Below are positions 46,401 to 57,841 of a DNA stretch of 64,000 bases, piece after piece. The position numbers were made by a program, and so were the translations under genes. The notes beneath the pieces were generated by a model, which saw nothing but the letters and a program-made list of their open reading frames with translations, was not told where the DNA came from and did no database searches. Numbering within the stretch: the first letter of the stretch is position 1; each line of letters opens with the position of its first letter. Source of the stretch: Apostichopus japonicus (Eukaryota; Echinodermata; Holothuroidea; Aspidochirotida; Stichopodidae); NCBI RefSeq assembly GCF_037975245.1, contig NC_092574.1, positions 18,941,713-19,005,712 of the forward strand, given 5' to 3'.

Positions 46401-47310
46401 CTGTTTGATACGAAAACAAAAACAAAGCAAACAATAAATCAATCGTATATTGAATACTTTGCCAAGACTCCATTGATCTTACAGGATCTATAGATACCTC
46501 TCTATAATTCATATTATGGAAGGAACATCCATGACAGAGAAAAGAAACACAATGTTAATAACTTCAAAACCTGTCAATCCTATGTTTAAAAATGAAAAGG
46601 GTTACAGGCCTACATGCAGTCTTTTAAATTGTGATCGAAACGGTAGAAATAAATATCCCAGATTGAAATAATTTTTCGGCCTCTAGCGTTGATCTTGTTC
46701 ATATTTTTACACTTTCAGATCCTACAGTAAACAAATTCAACTCCGTTTGTTAAAGAAAAAATATCAGTATTTAAAAATTGATGAAAACGACACAATGAAC
46801 ACTCGTTCCATGACAAAGCCTTGATGGAATGCTTCAGTTTGATCAATTGTCATGTTATTTGATGAATATTGAAAAAGTGCCTAAAATACACTACACGATT
46901 TAAGCTGTTTTCATTCAAATTTATGTTTACAGAGGTTTCCATCGCAAACATGACTATCGGGTACCAAACGTGAAATATGTTCGTACTCGTATGCATGCTT
47001 GCATGTACTCGCTCTCGTCCAAAATTTGTACTCATACTACCGACAATAAATAAATTTATTATAAATGCTTGTGCGAAATTAAGTTCCCCGATTTGTACTC
47101 TGACTGACGAATTGCTCTCGTAAACAGAGTATTCATCCAGTTTCGATTGCCTGTGGTAGATGCATATGACAGACATGAACTAAATAAATTAAGAATAAAG
47201 TAAGTCAACTTACCGAGTTCAATCTTTAATTATCAAGTCCGAATAATATTCAGGTAAAAGGAAAATTCCTCTCCAATTTCTCGTGTCCTTTTAAATGGTT
47301 GTTTTAATGG
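46401..47310 (-). promoter_or_regulatory. B3 5' intron, exon 1 and kappaB-like site
   Basis: The intron is 46401-47213, with donor GAACTCG|GTAAGTTGAC. GGAAAATTCC is at 47260-47269, with the TATA-like TTTAAAAGG just upstream. This promoter is closer to that of C1 (32837-32935) than to that of B2. Confidence 0.5.
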
Positions 47311-49529
47311 GGGTAAGAATTTATCGTTTATGTTATTCAATACAACCCAATTGCTTGCCAAAGAACCAATGATGATATTCTCACCGAACTCTCTTAATTA
47401 ATAGTCATATATTTGATTACATCACGCGAAGATTATCATTGTCTCATCCATAGCAAATAACAAAGAAACGAACAGGGGCTGTACGCATTGCGACACGCTG
47501 GGAATACCCAATTTTGAAATCGCACTGCATGTGCATAGTTCAATCATTTAATTTGTGAATAACTGCAGACATAATGTTTTCTATAAACAGTGCGACCGAA
47601 AGACTGCCACACTTCGACGGGACCGTTGCCTATGCTTCGGGAAGGTATGTAATAAAAACAAGTTTGAAAATACACATTTGAAGCCGTTAAATTCGTCATT
47701 TTCATACGATCTTCTGCATAGTGATCTAACTGATCAAATATGACATGACAATTGCACAATGGTATAACGACCTATCAGCTTAATAGTGAATGCAAAGTCT
47801 TTTCCTTTGATGAAAACCATGTTTGTGTATGTTTGTGTATATATCATTTTTGAGTTTTCCTCCAAATATTTCGCAGTTTATACGAAATAGGCAGGACGAC
47901 TCTTATGTTCAGCACAATATTTGACATGCATATAGACCATTTTGAAGGTTATGACAAAGTTTAGCAAAAATAGACTTGAAAAGAATTTACATTTCAAAGA
48001 TCTGCATTACATGGTGAAAAATTATAGTCTGATACGTACACAGTAGATGTTTGTTCATGTTTCTTGTACACGTCTTTGTACATGTCCATGCTCCTCAGAA
48101 GTTGGGAAGTTTGTTGAAATACTAAGAAAGATTGCAAGTAAAATGTGTATTCCATCTTGAAGGAAAAAAAGACATTCAAATAATGGATTTTGTGGAACAG
48201 AATGTTCAGATGATCCATTTTGTCGGAAAGTTTTGAGGTAACTTAAAAAATGTCCCACTGCCTAATGGAAGTTTGTGCATCCCGTCCCCTTCTCGCTCGA
48301 ATGAGGCCTCTTCAATCGCTTCTGGTTTAGTCAAACCGCATACATCATCTTTGTTGAAATCAGTATATGACAAAATCATTTAATAAAACACAATCTTTTG
48401 TTATTTATTCGTCTAAGGCAGATTTATTTTGACAGACAAGAAAGCAAACCGTGATATCCACATATCATGAGAGCAATATATGACAAGCTTCACCAAATAA
48501 TTTCGCATATTCAACCAATGGAGGAAATTTAACACAAGCTTAATACACCAACGAAAGAAACCTAAAAATAACCAATTACTGAAACTGCAGTATGCAAAGT
48601 TCAGTGATAGCAAACGTAACTGTTAAATTGTCTTTGTCTGTTTAGAATGATAACGAGATTACCAAAACAAAACACGACACCATCCCTCAGGCAGGAACAA
48701 ACAGGGTAAATACGGACACATCGATCCACATTCGCCAATATGAACAATATTATTTTAAAAACTACAAAGCATGAATATTTAGCGGATCCGAAAGGTTAAT
48801 CGATCCTTCAGATTGGCTTAGAGTGTGCAACGTCATTTGTTTGGGAGATAACACTCTGCAGTAGGGGAGTTGCTGCTATTCTCAAAATAGAGGAGTAGTT
48901 GCTCTTTTCAATACATTAGCATACACAATACATTGACTCAACATCTATCCTCAATAACTTCAATCACAAAACTCAACATTTTAAGTCTAAGCGTAACATC
49001 ATCATATGAGTTCCAATTTCTATGGTTTTACTTTGTACAATTACGAAGATTATTTACCTTCTTTGTATTGGCTTTGAAAATGCTTGGTTTCTGTGGGAAA
49101 TGTTCAATCTAAGAATATGGAAGTTATAAACACGACTTCATACTGTCGTTGGTTTCAGTGTTATCACTGCAGGCTTACATTCATTTTGAAAATATCACAA
49201 GACAGAAAGGAGAAAGTGCAACTAACGCCTAATACTTATATCATGGCCATTGGGATTTTACGATGGACCTTTGATTTTACATCAAAGAGTTTGGGAGATG
49301 GATGAGTGGTAGGGTAAGGTTAGAGTGATAGGAAAGATATCAATTCGGCGATTTGGGCCCAATAGAAATCCTGGTCATGATGTTTTTAATCGAGAAATTC
49401 TCATGAGATCACCACCTTGCACTTAAATATGACAAAATTTATACAATAGGCATTTGAACGAAAAATAATCGACTGTACTGAAAATTGTCAGAAACTGGAG
49501 GAACGGTTATCAACACACTCCCCACTCTC

Positions 49530-50179
49530 CAAGGGCGGCGGAAGCACTTTTAATCTGGGGGGGGGGGCACCGACATCAAAGGGCACTTTGCAGAAATTCG
49601 ATTGGACTGAGGCAGCCTTATATTTAGTACCCTTTATAACTCTTATTGTATTATCTTATTTGTGTATACACATCACTCCATCAACGCCCCCCCCCCCCCT
49701 CTCAAGGAAAATATGCATACTAGCACTGCAATATCCAATGTGCAAATTGGGAAACAAGGAACAAGTTTTCTTTTGAGACAAAATGAGGTGAAATCATGCT
49801 AGTTGCTAATGTAGGAATCTTCCGAATTAGAGTATATTTCTTGTTAATATCTTAACAATTTTTTTCCATTCGAAATAGCTTTGAGTTTGACCCACAGAAA
49901 TTCATTAAAAGTCAGGGGCGTAGCCAGGATTTGCAAAGTTGTATGCACGACTATCTGAGCGGAGCGCCACCATCGGTTGGCGCGAAGCGTACTAGAAAAT
50001 TTTTGGTTTTACAAACCCTCAGATGGCCGGAAACGGCCCTTCCCGAGTGTTCATTCTGGTTCCCTGGCCTCTTGCTAACTTGAGACACCTCAATTTTTAT
50101 GTAGAAAATGGGCACATTTTTAACGTGGGGAAAAGTGGGGGGCACGTGCCCTCTGTGCCCCCCGGTTCCGCCGCCCTTG
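49530..50179. mobile_element. hAT-like non-autonomous transposon
   Basis: A 650-bp insertion with perfect 14-bp inverted ends (CAAGGGCGGCGGAA) and an 8-bp target duplication CCACTCTC (49522-49529 and 50180-50187). Unit 2 keeps the empty site (CACTTTCCACTCTCCTCTAC at about 30917). The 8-bp duplication and CA-starting ends fit the hAT superfamily. There is no transposase. An older repeat of the GGGGCGTAGCCAGGATTT family lies inside (from 49914). Confidence 0.88.
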
Positions 50180-50357
50180 CCACTCTCCTCTACGGCAATC
50201 ACCATCACTGGCATTTTATTCGACTTTGCTAAAAAGTTAAACAAACTTTGATAATTGAACGTCTGACTTTCATGCTTGAGGTTTTTCGCTACTTTACAAA
50301 ACGATTCGAATAGCAAGTGCAAGATTGGAATGTTATTAAAAGGTTAATTTAGTAAAA

Positions 50358-50560
50358 TTATTTTCTTTCCCTAAAATTAACAAGGACACATGTTGACGAA
50401 GCATTATTTGACATCGACGGCTGTATTATCACACACCTTTTGCCACATTCCGTTTTAATATATTCAAAAGCAAACTTAGCAAATTCTTCATATCGATTTA
50501 GGCCAAAATATGGTGATCTTTTCGTACCCGGAAGCTCCACCGTCCATAAACATCGCAGGA
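50358..50560 (-). pseudogene. Out-of-frame C-terminal remnant of C2
   Basis: In a frame other than that of C2, the DNA spanning its stop reads PYFGLNRYEEFAKF and stays open to 50358. It shows the same local similarity to type A FFPLSRFQYLF as the C1 remnant. Confidence 0.5.
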
Positions 50561-51471
50561 ATACTTCCATTGCGTTCAGCTGCATCCAGCTCTGCCAGAG
50601 TTCGTTTAGCAAAGTGACTCAACAGGTGGTATTGCTCTTGTGAAACACCTTGGAAGAAGTTATCGTGCGGGTTAGAAGGGTCAAGCAGTAGTGGTCGCTG
50701 TTTCCTTATTTTCTGTGGAATATCGGCTAAAGAGTAGAAATCATCCCAATAGACGCAAATACTCTGTGGTTGTTCAACCATGTTAAGGAATCTTCTAAAC
50801 GCGTTGAGAAGATCCTGACTTCCATAACTTGACTCTTCATCTTCCGCAGCACGTGCCCCGAGGTATTCCATGATGGAGGATTTTCCTTTCAAATTTATAG
50901 AATGTTGAATTCCCCAGTACTTTGCTAAGCGAGACATAGCGTGTGAAAAGGCACTGTGTTTCTTCTCAAAGGCAACTGCACACTCCGAGACAGAAGTACT
51001 GAAGTCCTCTTTCTTATCTACGTTTGGACCAGCAATATGTTTCAGATAGTAAAGGACATTTGCCAGTTGGTTTTCCGCCACCGTGTTATAACCTTCTCTG
51101 AAGTATTTATTGACCATATTGACGGTTGCGATTAAATCAACGTCAACCCCGTTCACTTTCAGTTTAATGGCATGCGAACCCTCTTGAACGTTACTGTCCA
51201 ATCTAACCAACGCGTTCACTATTCTTCTTTTGGCGTTTGTAAATGGAGGCATTTCATCGTTTAAGAAAACATGTAAATCTAAATCCATCTTTAATCCAAG
51301 AGACGTTTTCTTGGCATAACTTCCCAGAGGTACTACGCGTTCAACAGAGAGACCATGCGTGGCTTGAAGGACACGTTGTATCATATCAGTTGCTTGACCA
51401 GCTTTGTCCAGCAAATTTTGGTTTGGCGCCAAGCCGTCCGCAAACTTACGTAAATACTTGCTCAATGACAT
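50488..51471 (-). CDS. Short OAS-like nucleotidyltransferase, type C (C2)
   Basis: This 327-aa protein is close to C1, with GS 50-51, D63-x-D65 and D112 intact. The conserved proline three residues after D112 is alanine (DLIAT), where all other copies have P. It has two small insertions relative to C1 (near 127 and 214). Like C1 it lacks the C-terminal module. The acceptor CTCCGTAG is 17 bases upstream of the ATG. Confidence 0.88.
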   Translation of the reverse strand: MSLSKYLRKFADGLAPNQNLLDKAGQATDMIQRVLQATHGLSVERVVPLGSYAKKTSLGLKMDLDLHVFLNDEMPPFTNAKRRIVNALVRLDSNVQEGSHAIKLKVNGVDVDLIATVNMVNKYFREGYNTVAENQLANVLYYLKHIAGPNVDKKEDFSTSVSECAVAFEKKHSAFSHAMSRLAKYWGIQHSINLKGKSSIMEYLGARAAEDEESSYGSQDLLNAFRRFLNMVEQPQSICVYWDDFYSLADIPQKIRKQRPLLLDPSNPHDNFFQGVSQEQYHLLSHFAKRTLAELDAAERNGSIPAMFMDGGASGYEKITIFWPKSI

Positions 51472-51488
51472 GATGATTGGAATATATC

Positions 51489-51860
51489 CTACGGAGACAA
51501 CGCAGATAGAATTACTTTATTTTATTTTATTTAAGGACTCATGGATGTGCTTTTGCCGGGTTGTATTCTGTATCCACTGATATCTGTGAGTACATGATAA
51601 TTAACAAACTGTACACATTTTTTCGTGGCGTTCGTAAAGTCTGTACCCACCACGGGTATGGTATAACCATGTCGGTGTTATGTAACTATAAAATAGTAAT
51701 TACCATATGGCTTCAAAAATGAAATGAGCTGAGTAAACTAAGTATAAAAAAAGGCAACCTACCGATTTAAGTTATGAAATATCACGTTCGAATAATATTC
51801 AGCTGAAGGGAGTTCCTCTCTAACTTCTTGTGTCCCTTAAATGTCTCAGCAGGTTATTTC
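51489..51860 (-). promoter_or_regulatory. C2 5' intron, exon 1 and kappaB-like site
   Basis: A short intron, 51489-51762, with a weaker donor (AAATCG|GTAGGT). The kappaB-like sequence here is AGGAACTCCC on the minus strand (51808-51817). Similarity to the other promoters ends at about 52165, where a minisatellite begins, so only a truncated upstream region remains. Confidence 0.45.
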
Positions 51861-52184
51861 AATGGAGTAAAAATTTATCGTTAAAGTACATGTTATCGAT
51901 ACAACCCAATTGCTTGCCAAAGAACCAATGATGATGTTCCTTCCACACTCTCTTCATTACATGTCATAAATTAGAATACATCACGCGTAGATTATCATAA
52001 TCTCATCATATCAGATTATAAGCAACAAAAACGGACTGTACTTGGGACACTGGGAATACCCAATTTTGAAACCGCACTGTACAAAGTTCAATCATTTAAT
52101 TATGTGAATAACTGCAGACTCAACTTTGTATAAACAGTACGATCGAAAGATTGCCACCCTTCGCTGGGGCCGTTGCCTACGTGA

Positions 52185-52490
52185 CCGGACAAATACCCCC
52201 CAGACAAATACCCCCCGGACGATTACCCCCAGACAATAACCCCCCGGACGATTACCACCCGGACAGATACCCCCGGGACAAATACCATCCCGGACAACTA
52301 CCCCCCAGGACAACTACCACCCGGACAGAAACCCCCCGGACAATTACCCCCGAGGACAAAAACCCCCCGGACAAGTACCCACCCGGACAACTACCCCCTC
52401 GGACGAATACCCCCTAGACAATTACCCCCCTAGACAATTACCCCCCCCGGATGAATAACCCCCGGACGAATATACCCCTGGACATATGCC
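52185..52490. repeat. Degenerate GGACAAATACCCCCC minisatellite
   Basis: Roughly twenty units of about 15 bases with the core GGACAAnTACCCCCC. It starts where homology to the OAS array stops, and so marks the array boundary. Open frames across it encode only a proline-rich low-complexity repeat. Confidence 0.9.
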
Positions 52491-52795
52491 GTTAACTTTA
52501 GGAGACGGATACAGCGACGGATACGCCCGTCTTTTTTCGAGTTTAGTTTCCCGCGGGCCTCAACATATACACTGGTCCCTCGGGCAACTCCGAGAGCATA
52601 TTTACAATTGGGTCAGGGTGACGGTTAAACTGGCACCACTAGGTCGTCGTGTGCCCTGGCCCTTATAACCTCCTCCCGATTTTTAAAAAGATTCGAGCTT
52701 TTCATATATAAGCCCCCAAAACTCCTGGATAGGGTTTGACAATGGACCGAGGCCCGGGGGTTGGGTTGGGAATTGCTCACTGCTGGTAGTAACCA

Positions 52796-53170
52796 GGGGC
52801 GTATCCAGGATTTTCTAACCCGGGGGGGCGCGAATTACTATCTAAGCGGAGCGCCACCATCGGTTGGCGCGGAGCGTAAAAGAAAATTTCAGGTTTTGAT
52901 ACCCCCTAGATCACCGGAAATGGCACTTCTCGGGCTTGAAAATGAGCAACCAGATGTACACTTTTGCCTGAGAACCAAGTATTTCCCAATATTTTTTTTT
53001 CCATCCATAACCTTTTTGAAGATTGTAACCAGTCACACATCATGTTCGACCTCATTGCATGTCCTGTTGATCATTGCTTTTGTAGGTGATTCTACGTCAC
53101 GGCCCACAATATCCGAAAGCCCCACTTTTCAAAGTTTAAAGCCCATTATTTGTTCAGAATTTGAAAATTC
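52796..53170 (+). mobile_element. Interspersed repeat, GGGGCGTAGCCAGGATTT family
   Basis: It begins GGGGCGTATCCAGGATTTTC and contains the family core GGAGCGCCACCATCGGTTGG. The same core, in various orientations and states of decay, is at 24180-24262, 49914-50110 and 54310-54480. It has no coding capacity. Confidence 0.7.
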
Positions 53171-53476
53171 ACATTTCTCGTGAAGAAAATCATATCAAAA
53201 CATATCCATAATGTTGCACAAAATTCAATCTATGGATAACCAATATAGAAAAACCTCCTTCAACCCCTAACAGACCGGTCAAAATTGCTACGAGTAGAGG
53301 GAAGTATGATGAAGAATGTTGGTCAGGAAGTTTTCGAAAATTCAGACACAGTTAATTTATTGGTGTACAAATATTACAACCTCTTATAACGGCAATTATA
53401 AAACTTCGTTGAAGGAAATGAAAAATAGCAGATATTTCCGATATCAGATATTTCGAAACCGAACACTACACACATA

Positions 53477-54208
53477 GGCGTAGGAGGCGGGGCTGCAGCC
53501 CCCCCCCCCCCAACCAAACTTGTTCCCCTGAAAATTCGGGCAATATGCTGAGAATAAATGAATAGTTTAAAAATGATCTCCTTGGTAATTAAAATAAAGT
53601 TCTAGGCTTGGCAGACTAATTCGCCATTACTACTGTAAAAGAGAGTTTTGACATAATTGGACCTGTATGCTTTTTCTCCATCTACATAAGACATTTCGTT
53701 GTTTACATTAGCATCCTGCGGATGACTGCGCAACTTTCACGGACCGTACGGTACACGATGCCATGCGATGTAATGACCTATGCTTGCTTATATGATATTG
53801 TATGTATGTATGTATGTATGTATGTATGTATGTATGTGTGTATGTATGTATGTATGTATGTATGTATGTATATGTGATCTTCCCGCAAGCAGGAACTCGC
53901 GAAAGAAGCCATGGAGGCTTATAGACTCGCAAGCTGACCGAAGCCAATCTCTCCGCACACATCCATTTAACGTCCATGTCGGGAAGTTGTTATTGAACAA
54001 CACTCTTGCCAGACGACACACCTTGCTGTCGGCGGGGAATCGAACCGGGGATCTCATGACTGGGAGACGCCGGCGTTAACCACTAGGCTATACACTCCGC
54101 CTATTGACATTAACATGTTGAACGCGCGCTGCGCGCGCGAAAAATTTTGGTTATATTTTTCGGGCAAGTCGTTACAGCCCCCAAATCCAATTGGCTCCTA
54201 CGCCTTTG
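53477..54208. mobile_element. TIR element carrying a nested SINE
   Basis: The ends are imperfect inverted repeats (GGCGTAGGAGGC on the left; CTCCTACGCC on the right). A 12-bp direct repeat ACTACACACATA flanks it (53465-53476 and 54209-54220). The interior is interrupted by a tRNA-derived SINE. Confidence 0.7.
53797..54101 (-). mobile_element. tRNA-derived SINE
   Basis: On the minus strand the head has a pol III A box (TAGCCTAGTGG, 54080-54090) and B box (GGTTCGATTCC, 54036-54046) at tRNA-like spacing. A body of about 160 bases follows, then a CATA tetranucleotide tail (53797-53870). The acceptor stem does not pair properly, so it is a SINE head and not a tRNA gene. Confidence 0.85.
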
Positions 54209-54309
54209 ACTACACACATAGACAGTTTTGAGGCTGTTCATTCTTGAACATGCATTTTCATGCTCACTGATATTATGTGATGTTTGCTCTTTGCTTTACA
54301 AATTCGAAC

Positions 54310-54545
54310 AGGCGTGTAGCGAGTAATTTGCCAACGGAAGGGCGAAGCCTGTAGGCAAACTATCTAAGCGAAGCGCCACCATGGTTTGGCGCGAAGCGTA
54401 CAAGAAAATTTTGGCCGAAAAAGCCTCCCAGATCGCTGGAAATGACACTTCCCAGGCCTTGTAAGTTGCATTTAAGCATTGTCTATTTTTAAATTACTAG
54501 CGATATCATAGGGAAAATTTTCTCGGGGGGGGGGGGGCGGTCGCC
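54310..54545 (+). mobile_element. Decayed interspersed repeat copy
   Basis: It shares the GAAGCGCCACCATGGTTTGGCGCGAAGCGTAC-type core, read in pieces, with the copy at 52796. It ends in a G-run. Confidence 0.6.
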
Positions 54546-55003
54546 CCTTCCCGAAATGCGTCATGTTCCCCGACGACTCGGTCGAGTTCAAGACCAGCCA
54601 CAGTTGGTTCCATTGCACAATTGAACAATTGTTCAAGGCGTCCATACACACACACGCGTTATGCTAGACCATATATAGTATATATATATAGATACATTAG
54701 TGAGAGAGGAAAAATGGAAACGTCAACTAGAGCACCAATGGTGCAGAAGCTCATACCTTTTCGAGCTTAAAAATGTAGGGCCTACAAAACTTTATGGCCC
54801 ACCAAATTTCCGGCCATTTTTCAGATTCCACCAATTTTGGGCGCATGAGGGATACCCCCCCCCCCTCCGTTAGCAGAATACTGGCCACACCACTGGCTAT
54901 AATTCCTATTTTCCCCCTTTAAATCCTGTTTTACCCACTCTCTCAAACAATACCACTGACCTACCCTATTAAACTTTCTCCCCTCTACCTGAGCAGACTT
55001 GAA

Positions 55004-57841
55004 GTATGGAACGCGAAAAGGGCAACCGTATTTCGTTGCCTAAACTAAGTTTGTTTCGTTGCCTAAACTAAGTTTGTTGCTGTCTAAACTAAAGCTGTTG
55101 CTGCTAGTTTACCATGTTGCTGTTGTTCGTTGATGTCTAAACTTACGTTGATGTCTAAAGTCACGTTGACGACTAAACGCGCCTTAATGTCTAAACTCAC
55201 GTTGATTTATAAACCTTACGGTTGATGTCTAAACTCACGTTGATGTCTAAAACTTTCGTTGCTAATTTAACTTACGGTTGATGTCTAAACTCACGTTGAT
55301 GTCTACACTTTCGTTGCTATCTAAAGTTCCGTTGTGAACACATTGTGAACGAACATCATTCTTTCTTTTCAAAAAAATTATAACAATCAACCGCAAGTTG
55401 CTTCCGTGCAGTGCTAACAACATATCTATTACAGAGATTTTCATGCTAAATACAGCCAATGATGTTTTCTCAAATTTCCCGAGATTTGTTTGGTTAATAG
55501 TCCCTTACCCATTGTCTGCAAACATGCTTGCATCTTCAGTGCTCAATGAACGCAAAGTATGATGGTTTAACTATGTAACGCGAAAAAGGGGGGGGGGGGG
55601 GGTAATCGTTAATGTCATGCCGGATTTGTAGCAACAGCCATGTAAATATCCTTAACAACCTGATTTGTCGAAAAAAATCACGTTGTTAACGATATTTACA
55701 TGATAGTTGATACAACTCCGAGGACGTTATTTACATTTATATTGTTAATGTCATATTTGAATAATTGTTTTATCACAGAAAGTTATGAGTTGAGACAATC
55801 TATGAATTTTGCAGGAAGCTACCACAACATCTCTGATACTGAAAAGGAATTTAAATCTCACAGTATGTTTTGTTCTCTCCATATTGAGAGTTGATAATGT
55901 AAAATGTGCATTTATACCACAGTTATTTCTTCGTTGCAAACTTGCGTTAAGTTTTCCGGTCCCTTTGACCACGTGCTTCAAGTCATGATTCTGGTGCAAC
56001 ACTAATTTGTGTGCATAAACTACTGCAGTCATACATCGTCAAAAGTAGTCATTGAAGTTTCGACATTGCGTAAAAATGTTATTTAAATACTATAATTTTC
56101 GTGGAGTTGGTTGTTTCCAAATACTGAAAAGCATCCAGGGTAAATGTTGGATCAGTTGCTCTATGGTTGGATGTAGTCTGCGCTTCGTGAGTAACAAGAG
56201 GGGCACAGTATTGAAGTACGAAACCCGCCAAGCAAGTTCATTTTGTAACACCAATCCAGTTCGGAGTTTCGATTTGCGAAATGGATTGTGTTGTAAATGG
56301 AATATACACAAACCTCGCTCAGCATTGTTAAGAATTTTAGACCAAAAAACCCGCTAACATGTTATGCAAGAAACGAATCATCCAAGATACACTCGAGTTT
56401 TGACTAAGGCTATGTGTTGTAGGTAAGGTGATATGATCTTTTCTCCACAAATTTTCAGGATATGCGCATGTGCAGTTGAAACTCCGAGGTTTGAACAGGC
56501 CTAATACAAATTGCGTGGAATTTAGCGAGATATGCACACTACATTTGCGGGGATATTTGAAGAGTTGGGGTAGCTGGTGAAATCGCTGCAGGTCAAAGCA
56601 TCGAGGTACTATATGGCACTGGATGGCATCCGCCATATATATATATATTGTGTAGAGAATTCACAAAGTACAGGCAGTGATAAGATCGAATCTTCTCAAC
56701 TATAAACACTAGTAAAAGTATAGGTCATATAATAAACGCAATTGGTGTTCGATCGGGACGAAAAGATTTGTCTTTAGTAATATTACTGTCATTCGTTTTA
56801 CTTGATTGCCGACATTCACAACATATCCAGACATCATGTAATGGTTCAATAATTCAATTTTAAGTACAGTATTTTATGCTGGCATTTTGTCTCGACACTC
56901 GTTTTACTTGATTACCGACATTCCCAGATTATCTCTACACATTGTTGGTGGCGCTCAATGAAATCAGTTTAAAAATGCAGTATTTTTATGCTGGTACTTT
57001 GTCTAGACACTCGACGTTTTACTTGATTGCCAACATTCACAACATATCCAGACATCATGTAATGGTTCAATAATTCAATTTTAAGTACAGTATTTTATGC
57101 TGGCATTTTGTCTCGACACTCGTTTTACTTGATTACCCGACGACATTCCCAGATTATCTCTACACATTGTTGGAGGGGCTCAATGAAATCAGTTTAAAAA
57201 TGCAGTATTTTTATGCTGGTACTTTGTCTAGACACTCGACGTTGTACTTGATTTCCGACATTCACAGCGTATATGCATAGCCTATAAGTATAACATTATA
57301 ACATTTTAAAAGTTGTTTACCGTGCAGCCTCCTATTCGTATGAGTTGTACTAACGCACATGTTATCTGATAGGCTGGCTGTGGGAGATACGGTAGCTTAT
57401 AAAACAAGGTTTCCACAAGTTTGCGTTTGGTGACTCCAAATGGACTTGGACCTCCAAGACCCCTATTGTTTTTGGTGCAGGTGTGTATAGCCACGTACAA
57501 TAGACTGACCTGTGTTTATTTAATGTATCAAAATGGTGGTTCGGGCCATTTCTATAGTAACAGCTAGTTCTGCTTATACTAACACCCTTCTAGTGTACTG
57601 AAGTCATCGAAACCTCAATGCATTTTGCATTCTGGTTTACATTACGCGGTTGAGCAATTTTGAACAGCGCCGATAGCAACAACGTAAGTTTAGACAATGA
57701 CGTATGTTTAGACAACGGAAGTTAAAATAACAACGTGAGTTTGAGCAACAACGTGGTAAAACAGCAGCAACAACTTTAGTTTAGACTGCAACAAACTTAG
57801 TTTAGACAACGAAATATGGTTGCCCTTTTCGCGTTCCATAC
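55004..57841. mobile_element. Foldback-like transposon with long repeat-filled TIRs
   Basis: A 2.84-kb element whose outer ends match in inverted orientation, starting GTATGGAACGCGAAAAGGGC on the left and, complemented, on the right. The left arm (55004-55345) and right arm (about 57665-57841) are built from degenerate subrepeats of about 18 bases with the core GTTGATGTCTAAACT. A candidate target duplication TGAA flanks it. Long inverted ends made of subrepeats are characteristic of foldback elements. The interior has no recognised transposase. Confidence 0.75.
56792..57250. repeat. Tandem repeat inside the foldback-like element
   Basis: Two copies of a roughly 220-bp unit (starts near 56792 and 57011), each made of two related halves beginning CGTTTTACTTGATT. 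Confidence 0.8.

Larger units (their letters stand above)
36546..46500. repeat. Segmental duplication, unit 3 left part (A3 to B3)
   Basis: The near-identical partner of 1-9950, containing A3, the spacer and B3. Its spacer (39454-42623, 43238-45075) holds the same features as unit 1 and no additional gene. Confidence 0.9.

Noticed and set aside
52185-52490. Proline-rich protein-coding repeat
   Set aside because: The frame follows from the 15-base unit length (a multiple of three) and has no start or flanking gene structure.
54030-54101. tRNA gene
   Set aside because: The A and B boxes are present, but the acceptor stem does not pair and the sequence continues into a SINE body and tail.
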